A model generated the notes under the pieces. The model worked only from the letters and a program-made list of their open reading frames with translations. It did not search any database and was not told the DNA's origin. Positions 33,809 through 42,029 of a stretch of DNA of 64,000 nt are shown piece after piece; positions within the stretch are counted from its first letter, which is position 1; each line of letters starts with the position of its first letter. Location of the stretch: contig NZ_CP136573.1 in assembly GCF_035194505.1 (NCBI RefSeq), positions 1,909,001 to 1,973,000 of the forward strand, written 5' to 3'. The DNA is from Erythrobacter sp. GTDB taxonomy: Bacteria > Pseudomonadota > Alphaproteobacteria > Sphingomonadales > Sphingomonadaceae. A program made the position numbers and the translations under genes.

Positions 33809-34576
33809 ATGAACGCTCTCATCCTTGCTGCCGGCTATGGCAGCCGTATCGCCGCCCTGTCCGCGCCCAAGCCGTTGGTGCCGGTTGCTGGCGTGGCGCT
33901 GCTTGAATGGTCGGTGCGGCAGGCCGCCGCTGTCGGCATCCGCCATGCCGTGGTGGTGACGGGACACCAGGCCTCCGAGATCGAAGCGCGGCTGCCGGGT
34001 ATTGCCTTCCGCACCGGCGTGAGCCTTGAACCGGTGCAGGTGGCGGACTGGTCTCGCCCCAATGGCCATTCAGTGCTGGCAGGAGCGGAGCGGATTGACG
34101 GCAATTACCTGCTGATGATGGCCGATCACCTGTTCACCACCGGGCTGCTTTCGACGCTGATGCAGGATATGGGCCGCGAATACGGAGCCTCGCTGGCGAT
34201 TGACCGTGATGTGATGGGGCCGACCATCGATCCCGATGACGCCACCTGGGTGCGCCGCCGCGCCAATGGCCAGATCGCGCTGATCGGCAAGCACCTGACC
34301 CGTTTCGACGCGGTCGATTGCGGGGCCTTTATCGCCACGCCTGATCTCGCCATCGCCCTCCGCGAAGCGATTGAAGAAGGTGAGGCGGGCAGCCTGTCGC
34401 AGGGAATGCAGCGTCTGGCCGATCACCGGATGGCCGATACGGTCGATGTCACCGGCCATTGGTGGATCGATGTAGACGATCCGCACATGCGCATGACCGC
34501 CGAGGCAGGTGTCCCCCATCACCTTGGCGGCAAGCCGCAACCGCAGCCGCTGGTTATCCGCCCGGTCGCCGCCTAG
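33809..34576 (+). CDS. CTP:inositol-1-phosphate cytidylyltransferase-like nucleotidyltransferase
   Basis: 255 residues. GT-A nucleotidyltransferase: ALILAAGYGSR...PKPLVPVAG (NTP-binding loop). Features shared with the cytidylyltransferase half of DIPP synthases: RPNGHSVLAG, LLMMADHLF (metal Asp), IDRD, ATWVRRR-NGQIALIGKHLTRFDAVDCGAF and WWIDVDDPHM. With Ino1 directly upstream, the likely reaction is inositol-1-phosphate + CTP to CDP-inositol. The substrate is inferred, not proven; sugar-1-phosphates are the alternative. Convergent with the Wza-like gene, 22 bases apart. Confidence 0.8.
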   Translation: MNALILAAGYGSRIAALSAPKPLVPVAGVALLEWSVRQAAAVGIRHAVVVTGHQASEIEARLPGIAFRTGVSLEPVQVADWSRPNGHSVLAGAERIDGNYLLMMADHLFTTGLLSTLMQDMGREYGASLAIDRDVMGPTIDPDDATWVRRRANGQIALIGKHLTRFDAVDCGAFIATPDLAIALREAIEEGEAGSLSQGMQRLADHRMADTVDVTGHWWIDVDDPHMRMTAEAGVPHHLGGKPQPQPLVIRPVAA

Positions 34577-34598
34577 CGCCCCGAACGCGCCGCGCGCG

Positions 34599-35804
34599 CT
34601 ATTGCGTGTTGAGCGCGTTGCCGGTGGCGACGATCGAGAAGGCCGTGCTGGAAATCGTGGTCAGGAAGCGCTCCAGCTCCACGCCCGGAGCGGTGGAGAT
34701 GTAGAGCACGTCACCATCGCGCATCCGGAAGTCCTGCATCACGAACAGGCTCGCCGCATCGGTCATCCGCAAGGTGTAGACCACCGGCACGCGGCCATCG
34801 CTGGTCGTGCGCACATCAGCTCCAGCCAGCGCCGGAAGCGCAGCGCGATCCTCCAGCCGGAACACGAACACGCCCTTCACGTCGGCGCGGCGATCATTCA
34901 GCCCACCCGCGCGGCCCAATGCCTCTGCCAGCGTGATGCCGTTGCCTTCAAACGGAACCTCGGCATTGCGCGCCACCGCACCCAGAGCGACGAAACTGAA
35001 CGGCTGGTGCTGCACCGTCACCACATCGCCGGGGCGCAGGCGCACGTTCTGGCGCGGGTCGTTGATGACCTGACCGAGCGGCATGACAGCGCGCCGCTCG
35101 CCCCGGGCGAGTTGCACGGTCGATTGCTCAATCGGCTGCTTGGCTCCGCCAGCGACAGCCAGCGCATCGAGCAGCCGCTCACCCCGGGCAGACAGCCCGA
35201 TCTGGCGACTTGCGGAAACTTCGCCCAGAATCGTGGCGGTGCGGGTCTCGTTCTGCACCAGCCGGACGACGGCCTGGGGATCATTGGCGCGACGGCGCAA
35301 GCGGCCGACAATCAGGGATTCGACCTGTTCGGGCCGCATTCCCTGCACCCGGATGCGCCCGACAAAGGGGATCGCAACCATCCCTTCCTCGTCCACCTGC
35401 TGGCGCGGGATCGGGGTGTTGGCGGCGACATCATTATTGCCGCCCAATTGCTGGTCACCCGGCACCGCGCCGAACAGCACCGCCGGCGGCGCCTCCCAGA
35501 TCGCGATGTCGACCTGATCGCCCGGCGCCAGCACGGTTGCCGACACGCCGCTTTCCCCGAACAGTTCGGCAAAGCTGGCCGCGCGTTCATGGCTGGCGAG
35601 ACCGGCGATCACGTCCGTGCCAAGCGGCAGCACCTGAATCGCGCCTTGCGCATAGGTTGCGCCGTCCACCTGAGCATCGCGGATCGCCCCGGTCGAGGGG
35701 CCCGCGCCGCCGAGCGTGTTGCACCCCGCCAACGCTCCAAGGCACAGCGCCAGCGCGGCAGCCTGAGTGACCGGACGCAGACGGGGCTTCAATGTGGCGG
35801 GCAT
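34599..35804 (-). CDS. Polysaccharide export lipoprotein (Wza/KpsD-like)
   Basis: 401 residues. The signal peptide ends in a lipobox-like LAGC. A polysaccharide-export (Poly_export) domain follows from VLAPGDQVDIAIWEAP, then SLBB-type repeats (TATILGEVSASRQIGLS..., FVALGAVARNAEVPFEGNGITLAEALGRAGGL). It forms an outer-membrane or periplasmic conduit for capsule polymer. Last gene of the minus-strand capsule operon, 25 bases after a glycosyltransferase gene. ATG 35804 starts the signal peptide; further in-frame upstream sequence is antisense to the neighbour. Confidence 0.9.
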   Translation of the reverse strand: MPATLKPRLRPVTQAAALALCLGALAGCNTLGGAGPSTGAIRDAQVDGATYAQGAIQVLPLGTDVIAGLASHERAASFAELFGESGVSATVLAPGDQVDIAIWEAPPAVLFGAVPGDQQLGGNNDVAANTPIPRQQVDEEGMVAIPFVGRIRVQGMRPEQVESLIVGRLRRRANDPQAVVRLVQNETRTATILGEVSASRQIGLSARGERLLDALAVAGGAKQPIEQSTVQLARGERRAVMPLGQVINDPRQNVRLRPGDVVTVQHQPFSFVALGAVARNAEVPFEGNGITLAEALGRAGGLNDRRADVKGVFVFRLEDRAALPALAGADVRTTSDGRVPVVYTLRMTDAASLFVMQDFRMRDGDVLYISTAPGVELERFLTTISSTAFSIVATGNALNTQ

Positions 35805-35829
35805 GGCAATGTTCCTGCGGGGCAAGGCG

Positions 35830-37140
35830 TTACAGATGCCGGTCATAGACGGCTTTGAGGCGTTCGCGATAGATTTCGGGACTGTAGCGCGCGGCCTGGC
35901 TGTGTCCGAGCGCGATGTAATGCTCGCGCAGATCGGCATCGGCATCCATCGCGCGGATCGCGCGGGTGATCGCCTGGGTATCATAGGGATCGACCATCAA
36001 GGCCGCATCGCCCGCCACTTCGGGCAGGGACGAGGTGTTGGAACAGATCACCGGCGTGCCGAGCAGCATGGCTTCGAGCACCGGCAGGCCGAAGCCTTCA
36101 TAGAGCGAGGGGAACAGCGCCGCCTTGGCCCCGCGGATCAGGCTGACGAGGAGCGGAAAGGGCGCATAGGGCATCTGGATGATGCGCTTGCGCGCGCCCC
36201 GGCGGCGTTCGAGGCTGCCATAGACCGTGCCCGTCTCGCCCAGCAGCTTCAACTCCTGCTCGGACTTCCACGCCTGTGCGCCGACGATCACCAGCGGGGT
36301 TTCGACCTGCGAGGACAGATAGGCCTCGATCAACCGGCCGATGTTCTTCTTGGGCTCCAGCGAGCCCCAGAACAGGAAATAGCCCTTGTAATCGAACCCC
36401 GTCAGCCCCTCGACCTCGCGCGCGACCTCGTCCTCGGGCTTGAAGCGGTATTTGTCCGGGATGCTGACCGACTGATAGGTGTTGGTGATCCGCTCTTCCG
36501 GGATGCCGACCAGCTCGACCAGATCGCGCTTCGAACATTCCGAGACGGTGACGATATGTGCCGCGCTCTTGCCCAGCTTCTTGAGCAGCCGGAAGTAATG
36601 CCGCTTCTGGTCGAGCGTCGTATAGGGCAGGCGCAAGGGCACCACATCGTGCAGCGTATAGATGTTTGGCCGACCGCTCACCTTGATCGGCAGCGGGTAG
36701 GTCCAGTGGGCCAGATCCGGCTTTTCCGGCATCCTGATGGCAAGCAGGAGCTTCCAAAGGCGGTAGACCCCCTGCGCCCGCGAAAACACATCGGGCGAAT
36801 TGTAGAGCTGATCGAACTTCGGCAGACGCGACTGAAAAGTGCGGGTGATGACCTTGCCCGTCACCGGGATCGGCCGGGCCGCAGCCGCCAGCGGCCCTTG
36901 CAGCGCCTGATAGGCGCGATCCACGGCCTCGAGCCATTTGAGCCGTTCATCGACCGAGGAATCGAAGAAGTAGATCTCGCGCAGCAATTCGTTGCGCGTC
37001 GCGCTCGCCTGATTGCCGTAGAGCACATCGACCTCGTGCCCGAGATTGGCGATCTCGTAGCTGAGGTTGCGGGCATAGGTTGCCACGCCGGTCCCCTTTT
37101 CGAGGCCGAGATTATACCCGTCGATCAGGATCCTGCTCAT
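35830..37140 (-). CDS. Glycosyltransferase family 1/4 (GT-B)
   Basis: 436 residues. N-terminal domain: MSRILIDGYNLGLEKGTGVATYARNL. TLHDVVPLRLPY and TVSECSKRDLV mark the middle. The C-terminal nucleotide-sugar domain has FLFWGSLEPKKNIGRLIEAY and FPSLYEGFGLPVLEAMLLGTPVICSN. Predicted cytoplasmic sugar transferase in capsule assembly. 13 bases after the methyltransferase gene and 25 before the export lipoprotein, so co-transcribed. Confidence 0.9.
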   Translation of the reverse strand: MSRILIDGYNLGLEKGTGVATYARNLSYEIANLGHEVDVLYGNQASATRNELLREIYFFDSSVDERLKWLEAVDRAYQALQGPLAAAARPIPVTGKVITRTFQSRLPKFDQLYNSPDVFSRAQGVYRLWKLLLAIRMPEKPDLAHWTYPLPIKVSGRPNIYTLHDVVPLRLPYTTLDQKRHYFRLLKKLGKSAAHIVTVSECSKRDLVELVGIPEERITNTYQSVSIPDKYRFKPEDEVAREVEGLTGFDYKGYFLFWGSLEPKKNIGRLIEAYLSSQVETPLVIVGAQAWKSEQELKLLGETGTVYGSLERRRGARKRIIQMPYAPFPLLVSLIRGAKAALFPSLYEGFGLPVLEAMLLGTPVICSNTSSLPEVAGDAALMVDPYDTQAITRAIRAMDADADLREHYIALGHSQAARYSPEIYRERLKAVYDRHL

Positions 37141-37153
37141 GTGGCGCGGGGCC

Positions 37154-38071
37154 TTATGTCTTGCGGATGATCAGGCCGAAGGACGTCACCGCCCAGCGCT
37201 GGATCTGAAGCTTGAGATGCTCGTCAACCGAGTAGGGCGGCGTGTCGATGTGCAGATCGAGCGGCTGCTGGCCAAGGTTGAAGTTGAACTCCATCACCGC
37301 CCCCATCTGCTTCAATCGCCGTTCGAGCAGCAGGAAGTCGCGCTTGCGGAACAGCACCGTGCCGGCGTTGTCGAGCGTTTCGTCATCCGAGGAGCAGTTG
37401 AATTCGGTGGTGTGCACCGCCACCCCGCCGGGCTTCAGACACTTGACCGAATTGACCACGAATTCGAGCCCGTTGAGGATCGAGCCGAGATGCTCGAAGG
37501 CGCAGGCCGACCAGACGAAATCGAACTGGCCGTGGCAGTCTGGTTCGATCGCGTTCATGTCCATGAAGCGGAAATCGACGAGGCGGTCGAACGTCTCGGG
37601 ATCGCAGATGCCGCGCTCATTCATAGCCGCTTTGTTGTGGGCGTGCTGGGCAGTTGCGACCCAGCCTGCATCATGGGCGTGATCCGGTTCCAGATCGGTG
37701 CCCAGCACCTCGGCCCCGCGATCGGCAAACACCGCAGCGAGCGGCTCGAGCCCGACGCCAAAGCCCAGGCCCCGGCGGCCGGGCATCAGCATGTCGTGGT
37801 TCTTGAGCGCCTGCAGGATGTAGCAGAATTCCCACTGCTTGCGGTGCGTCCGGGGCTCTTCGCGGATTTCCTTGCACCAATAGGCATAGTGCATCTCCTC
37901 GAACTGTGCCTGGGTGCAGGCCTGCGAGACCGCGCCCCACAAGGTCGGCTCGGGCATGTCGTCCGCATCGGAGGCAGGAGCGTGGGCGGGTGAAGCCTCG
38001 GGGGAGGGTGCCGGCGCCACGGGGAGCGACGGCGTGCCGTATCGAAGCTTCCAGAAGAGAGATTTGAGCAT
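37154..38071 (-). CDS. SAM-dependent methyltransferase in capsule cluster
   Basis: 305 residues. Pro/Ala-rich N-terminus (about 20-40). A Rossmann-type core follows: GLGFGVGLEPLAAVFADRGAEVLGTDLEP (motif I and acidic strand), DFVWSACAFEHL and CLKPGGVAVHTTEF. Placed directly after kpsT (14 bases). In ABC-dependent capsule/O-antigen systems a methyltransferase can cap the chain end and so set its length; this role is an inference. ATG 38071 is chosen as the start. Confidence 0.82.
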   Translation of the reverse strand: MLKSLFWKLRYGTPSLPVAPAPSPEASPAHAPASDADDMPEPTLWGAVSQACTQAQFEEMHYAYWCKEIREEPRTHRKQWEFCYILQALKNHDMLMPGRRGLGFGVGLEPLAAVFADRGAEVLGTDLEPDHAHDAGWVATAQHAHNKAAMNERGICDPETFDRLVDFRFMDMNAIEPDCHGQFDFVWSACAFEHLGSILNGLEFVVNSVKCLKPGGVAVHTTEFNCSSDDETLDNAGTVLFRKRDFLLLERRLKQMGAVMEFNFNLGQQPLDLHIDTPPYSVDEHLKLQIQRWAVTSFGLIIRKT

Positions 38072-38085
38072 GAAGTCGACCCTGT

Positions 38086-38784
38086 TTACGCAGTTGCGAC
38101 CGGGATCTGCGGCCAGCCCGGCGGCGGCTTCCACCCGATCAGTTCCTTGAAGTCGGCATAGGCGACCTCGAAGTCGTCATACTGGACCAGCTTGCCGTCA
38201 TGCAGCACGCCCCAGCGGTTGCAGTGATCGCGGACATAGGCGGCATCATGCGAAATGATGATCATCGCCCGGTCTGCCCGCTTCTCGAACAGTTCGAAAT
38301 TGCAGCGATCGTGAAAGCGCGCATCGCCCACTGCGCTGATCTCGTCGATCAGGAAGCAGTCGAATTCGATGATCATCGAAATCGCGAAGGCGAGCCTGGC
38401 GCGCATCCCCGAGGAATAGGTGATCACCGGCTCGCGCAGATATGGGCCAAGCTCGGCGAACTCCTCGACGAAGGCGATATTGGCCTCGGCATCCTGATTA
38501 TAGATGCGGCTGATGAAGCGGACATTGTCGATGCCTGTCAGCTGGTGCTGGAAGGCGCCGGCAAAGGCCAGCGGCCAGGAAATAGAGATATCGCTTTCGA
38601 TCGTGCCGGCGGTCGGGCGCTCGGCCCCGCTGACAAGGCGCACCAAAGTCGATTTGCCCGCCCCGTTGCGGCCGAGAATCCCGAGCCGCTCCCCCATGGC
38701 GAGATCGAAGCTTAGTCCCTCGAACACCAGATTTTCGCCAAAGCGGGTCTTGTAGACCTTTTTGAGATCACGCACCCGGATCAT
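38086..38784 (-). CDS. kpsT: Capsule/O-polysaccharide ABC exporter, ATP-binding protein (KpsT-like)
   Basis: 232 residues. Walker A GRNGAGKST (about 38-46), signature region TYSSGMRARLAFAISM, Walker B DCFLIDEISAVGD. It lacks the long C-terminal carbohydrate-binding domain of Wzt, so it is KpsT-like. Starts in an ATGA overlap with the permease gene. Powers polymer export across the inner membrane. Confidence 0.93.
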   Translation of the reverse strand: MIRVRDLKKVYKTRFGENLVFEGLSFDLAMGERLGILGRNGAGKSTLVRLVSGAERPTAGTIESDISISWPLAFAGAFQHQLTGIDNVRFISRIYNQDAEANIAFVEEFAELGPYLREPVITYSSGMRARLAFAISMIIEFDCFLIDEISAVGDARFHDRCNFELFEKRADRAMIIISHDAAYVRDHCNRWGVLHDGKLVQYDDFEVAYADFKELIGWKPPPGWPQIPVATA

Positions 38785-39584
38785 CCCGGCACCACCCGCC
38801 GCGAGACATAGCGCAGCGCAATCAGCGCAACCAAGGTCAGCACCAGATTGAACGGGACGAGATAGGCCAGATCATAGGTTGCCCGCGCGCGGCTGCCGAA
38901 AAAGCCCTCGCGCACGAATTCGATGCCGTGGACGGTGGGTATATAGAGCACGATCTCCTGCGCGAAGGACGGCAGGGCGGCGACGATGAAAGCCGCGCCC
39001 GAAAGCGGGAACAGCAGGTAGGAAAAGGGGTGCCACAGCTTGTCGACCAGCTCGCTCAGATGCGACAGCGCCCCCATCAGGATCGCCAGCGCACAGCCGA
39101 ACCATGCGATCAGCATCCACCCGGCGGCGACCTTGAGGAAATCCTCGGGCGGGTTCATCCATTCGACCGCGATGAACAACACGCCAAGCGTGAAGAAGGA
39201 AATCGTCGCCCCGCCGAACTCGATCAGCAACCTTGCGGCGTAGATATCGCCGACCTTGATGTTGCGGTGATACATCAGCGCCAGATTGTTCTGCAGCGCG
39301 CCGATGCAGCGCCCGGGCATGTTGCGCCACAGCAGCACGGAGGAATAGCCGGTCAGCGCGAAGGACGAGATCGGCAGATCGCTGCCGTGGACCGATTTGG
39401 TTGCGGTCCACAGGATCGTCACCCCGATGGTGAAGATCATCGGCTCCACGAACAGCCACAGGAAGCCGATATTGTGGCGGCCATAGCGGGTCAGCATCTC
39501 GCGCCGCAGCAGCGCGTCGATCACCCGCGCCTGAATGCGCAAGGATTGCCACAGGGGCGGATGGGGGGAGGGCGCGCTCGCCAT
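38781..39584 (-). CDS. kpsM: Capsule/O-polysaccharide ABC exporter, permease (KpsM-like)
   Basis: 267 residues, six hydrophobic segments from about residue 37 to 257. ABC-2 type: RREMLTRYGRHNIGFLWLFVEPMIFTIGV near residues 22-50 is the family hallmark. Ends in a 4-base overlap with kpsT and begins one base into the kpsE stop. Inner-membrane channel for lipid-linked or nascent capsule polysaccharide. Confidence 0.93.
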   Translation of the reverse strand: MASAPSPHPPLWQSLRIQARVIDALLRREMLTRYGRHNIGFLWLFVEPMIFTIGVTILWTATKSVHGSDLPISSFALTGYSSVLLWRNMPGRCIGALQNNLALMYHRNIKVGDIYAARLLIEFGGATISFFTLGVLFIAVEWMNPPEDFLKVAAGWMLIAWFGCALAILMGALSHLSELVDKLWHPFSYLLFPLSGAAFIVAALPSFAQEIVLYIPTVHGIEFVREGFFGSRARATYDLAYLVPFNLVLTLVALIALRYVSRRVVPG

Positions 39585-40675
39585 CAGTCGCGGTGCTCGC
39601 GCACCCCGATCGCAAGCATCGACAACACGCCCCAGGCCAAGAGGCCGAGCACGAGTGCGGCCAGCATCGAACGGATCCGGCGCGGCTCGACCGGATAGTC
39701 GGGCAGGCTCGGCGCGGCGATCTTTTCAAGGTAGGCCTGCTTGCGCCGCGCCTCGGCCCGGGCTTCCTGCAAGGAGGCGCGGGTGGCGGCGAGCTGCTTT
39801 TCGGCAAATTCGGCGTCGACCTGAAGCTCCTGAAAACGGGTCAGCGTCGTCGACAGGGAGGCGCGCCCGCCCGTCAGGCTGCCGCGCGCCTCGGCGATTT
39901 CGCGCTCCAGATCGCGCACCTGCGTCTTCAGGAAGGGGATCTGCGAGGCATCGGGAGTGTAGGTCTGCAACTGGCGCAGGCGGGTCTGTGCGGCGATCAG
40001 CTCGTCCTGCAATTTCGAGATCATCTGCAGGCCGACTTCCGATTCCTGCACCGGATCGACGATACCGCTGGCGTTGCGATACTTCGCCAGTTCGACCGCT
40101 GCTGTGCGTGCCTTGGCCGCCGCTTCCTCGACCTCGCCTTCCGCGACCTTGATCAGATCGGACTGCGAACGCTCGGACAGGCTGTTGACCAGCGCCTCCG
40201 ACTGTTCGACCAGCCGGGCGTTGATCGCCTGCGCCTTCTTCGGATCGAAGGCGCGGACGCGGATGGTGAGAACCTGGGTCGTCGACCCCTCCTGCACATC
40301 GAGCTGTTTCTGGAAATAGCGGTAGAATTCCTCGTCGCTTTCGCCGAACAGGCCGAAGCGGTCGAACCAGAAAAGCTCCGGATCGGAGTAAGCTTTCTTG
40401 AGGCCGCCATCACGATCCGCCTCATCCAGCGCGGCGCGTGATTGCAGATAGGCGATGACGGTGTTGTTGCCCTCGTTCGCTGCGCCGAACCCGGTCTTGT
40501 CGAGCGCGGCATCAAGCGCCGAGCGGCTCGCCTGGGTGGGCTGGCGCACGACGATGCGTGATTCGGAGATGTACACGTCCTCGGCCAGCAACCCGTAATA
40601 GAGGATCGCGATCAGCGTCGGGATGGTCACGACCAGCAGCGCCGGGCTGACGAGGGATTTCAGTCGGGCTATCAC
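39584..40675 (-). CDS. kpsE: Capsule export inner-membrane protein (KpsE-like, Wzz/PCP family)
   Basis: 363 residues. N-terminal transmembrane segment (about 12-30). A large periplasmic part begins DVYISESRIVVRQPTQ and contains long coiled-coil stretches (about 165-310). A second transmembrane segment lies near the C-terminus (LAALVLGLLAWGVLSMLAIGV). Typical polysaccharide co-polymerase linking the ABC exporter to the outer-membrane lipoprotein. Overlaps the glycosyltransferase upstream by 4 bases and kpsM by 1. Confidence 0.92.
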   Translation of the reverse strand: MIARLKSLVSPALLVVTIPTLIAILYYGLLAEDVYISESRIVVRQPTQASRSALDAALDKTGFGAANEGNNTVIAYLQSRAALDEADRDGGLKKAYSDPELFWFDRFGLFGESDEEFYRYFQKQLDVQEGSTTQVLTIRVRAFDPKKAQAINARLVEQSEALVNSLSERSQSDLIKVAEGEVEEAAAKARTAAVELAKYRNASGIVDPVQESEVGLQMISKLQDELIAAQTRLRQLQTYTPDASQIPFLKTQVRDLEREIAEARGSLTGGRASLSTTLTRFQELQVDAEFAEKQLAATRASLQEARAEARRKQAYLEKIAAPSLPDYPVEPRRIRSMLAALVLGLLAWGVLSMLAIGVREHRD

Positions 40676-41934
40676 GCAGCAAGGACTCTTTCGCTTGAAG
40701 GGCGGCGGAATGCCGCCGGGTCAGCAATGAAACGCTCCACCACCTCGAAATGGCCATCCCAGCGCCTCGGGACAAAGCCCTTCGCACGCTGGGCCGGCTG
40801 TTCGAGCGCGGCAAGCACCGCCTGTTCCCAGCCATCAAGGCAGGCCGGATCGATCAGGCAGGCTGCACCCTGCCCGATTTCGCGCAGCACCGGAAGGTCG
40901 CTCGCGATAACGGGCGTTCCGGCCGCGAGTGCCTCAACGAAAGGCAGGCCGAATCCCTCCGCAAGCGTGGGCATGAGCAGCGCCCTTGCGTGATGCATCA
41001 GGCGCGCGAGTTCGGCGTCGCAGCAGGCGGCATGGTGGGTGACATGGGCCTGTAGCGCAGGGTTGGCCGCCAAAGGCGCCAGAATATCGCCCGTCAATGG
41101 CCCGGTCTGCCCGACAAGCACCAGTCTGGGCGTATCGTCTCCGAGACGAGTGGCAAGGCGCGCCCAAAGATCCAGCAGCAGACGGTGGTTCTTGCGCGGC
41201 TCGATCGTGGCAACGCAGAGGAAAAAGGGACGGTTCTCTGCGGGCGGCTGAGACGCGGCGGGCGGCAGGGTTTCCCCTGCCAGATGCGCGACCGCGAACG
41301 GCGGCAGCGGCAACCCACGCGCCGCTGCAAAGGCGGCGAGTTCATCGGCGACGGCGTGTGATCCGAGGATGATCCCCTCGGCACTTTCCAGCGCACTTTC
41401 CACCCGCCCGAGGTGCCGGCGCACGGCGTGCGGGCGGGAGAATTCCGGATGCACCACCGGGATCAGATCATGGAGGAAATAGAACGGGCGCAGCCGGTGC
41501 TGCCGCGCCCAGCCGTGGTGCACGGGCAGATCGAAATCGGTGTGCCCGATATTGAGATAGGCGCGTCCCGCGATCCGCTCCCGCGCCGGGCGGGCAATCA
41601 GCGCCGCGGAAAGCTGTCGTGCGATCCGCCGGCGCATTCCCGGTGCGGGATGCTCCAGCACATCGAACAGCGCGGCCGATGGCACCGGCTCCAGCACGCG
41701 AATCACTCCGCGATGCTGCACCACTGCCTGCGCGCGGGGGCGGAAGTGGCGCAGATAGGCGCGGCATACGCGATCGATCCCGGTCGGCTGGCGCCCGCTC
41801 CACCCGAGCGCGACCAGCCGCGTGACGTCAAGCAGCACGGGCGCGCCACTATCCACGGCTGCCGCTCTCGGCGCACAGGCGACCGGCGAGGCATCGATTG
41901 TCAGGCGCGGACAACATAGGGCGGGCTTCCACAA
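40672..41934 (-). CDS. Glycosyltransferase family 1/4 (GT-B)
   Basis: 420 residues from a TTG at 41934. The true start may be a GTG further in, since the conserved part begins VLLDVTRLVALGWSGRQPTGIDRV. C-terminal GT-B domain: FFLCVATIEPRKNHRLLLDLW and LLMPTLAEGFGLPFVEALAAGTPVIASDLPVLREIG. First gene of the capsule set downstream of the RTX gene. A hairpin lies between the two. Confidence 0.85.
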   Translation of the reverse strand: MWKPALCCPRLTIDASPVACAPRAAAVDSGAPVLLDVTRLVALGWSGRQPTGIDRVCRAYLRHFRPRAQAVVQHRGVIRVLEPVPSAALFDVLEHPAPGMRRRIARQLSAALIARPARERIAGRAYLNIGHTDFDLPVHHGWARQHRLRPFYFLHDLIPVVHPEFSRPHAVRRHLGRVESALESAEGIILGSHAVADELAAFAAARGLPLPPFAVAHLAGETLPPAASQPPAENRPFFLCVATIEPRKNHRLLLDLWARLATRLGDDTPRLVLVGQTGPLTGDILAPLAANPALQAHVTHHAACCDAELARLMHHARALLMPTLAEGFGLPFVEALAAGTPVIASDLPVLREIGQGAACLIDPACLDGWEQAVLAALEQPAQRAKGFVPRRWDGHFEVVERFIADPAAFRRPSSERVLAA

Positions 41935-41998
41935 GCAGGCGGCAGCGAGTCAGGAAGGGCTTGTGACAGGTCTGCCCCCTCCGTCTCAAGCAAATATG

Positions 41999-42013
41999 CC
42001 CCCGCTTCGGGGG
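41999..42013 (-). terminator. Hairpin after the RTX gene
   Basis: On the minus strand a 6-bp stem CCCCCG-AAG-CGGGGG follows the RTX stop by 17 bases and is followed by GCATATTTG. It probably reduces read-through from the secretion operon into the capsule genes. The T tract is short, so termination is likely partial. Confidence 0.55.
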
Positions 42014-42029
42014 TATCCCCGCTATGCGC

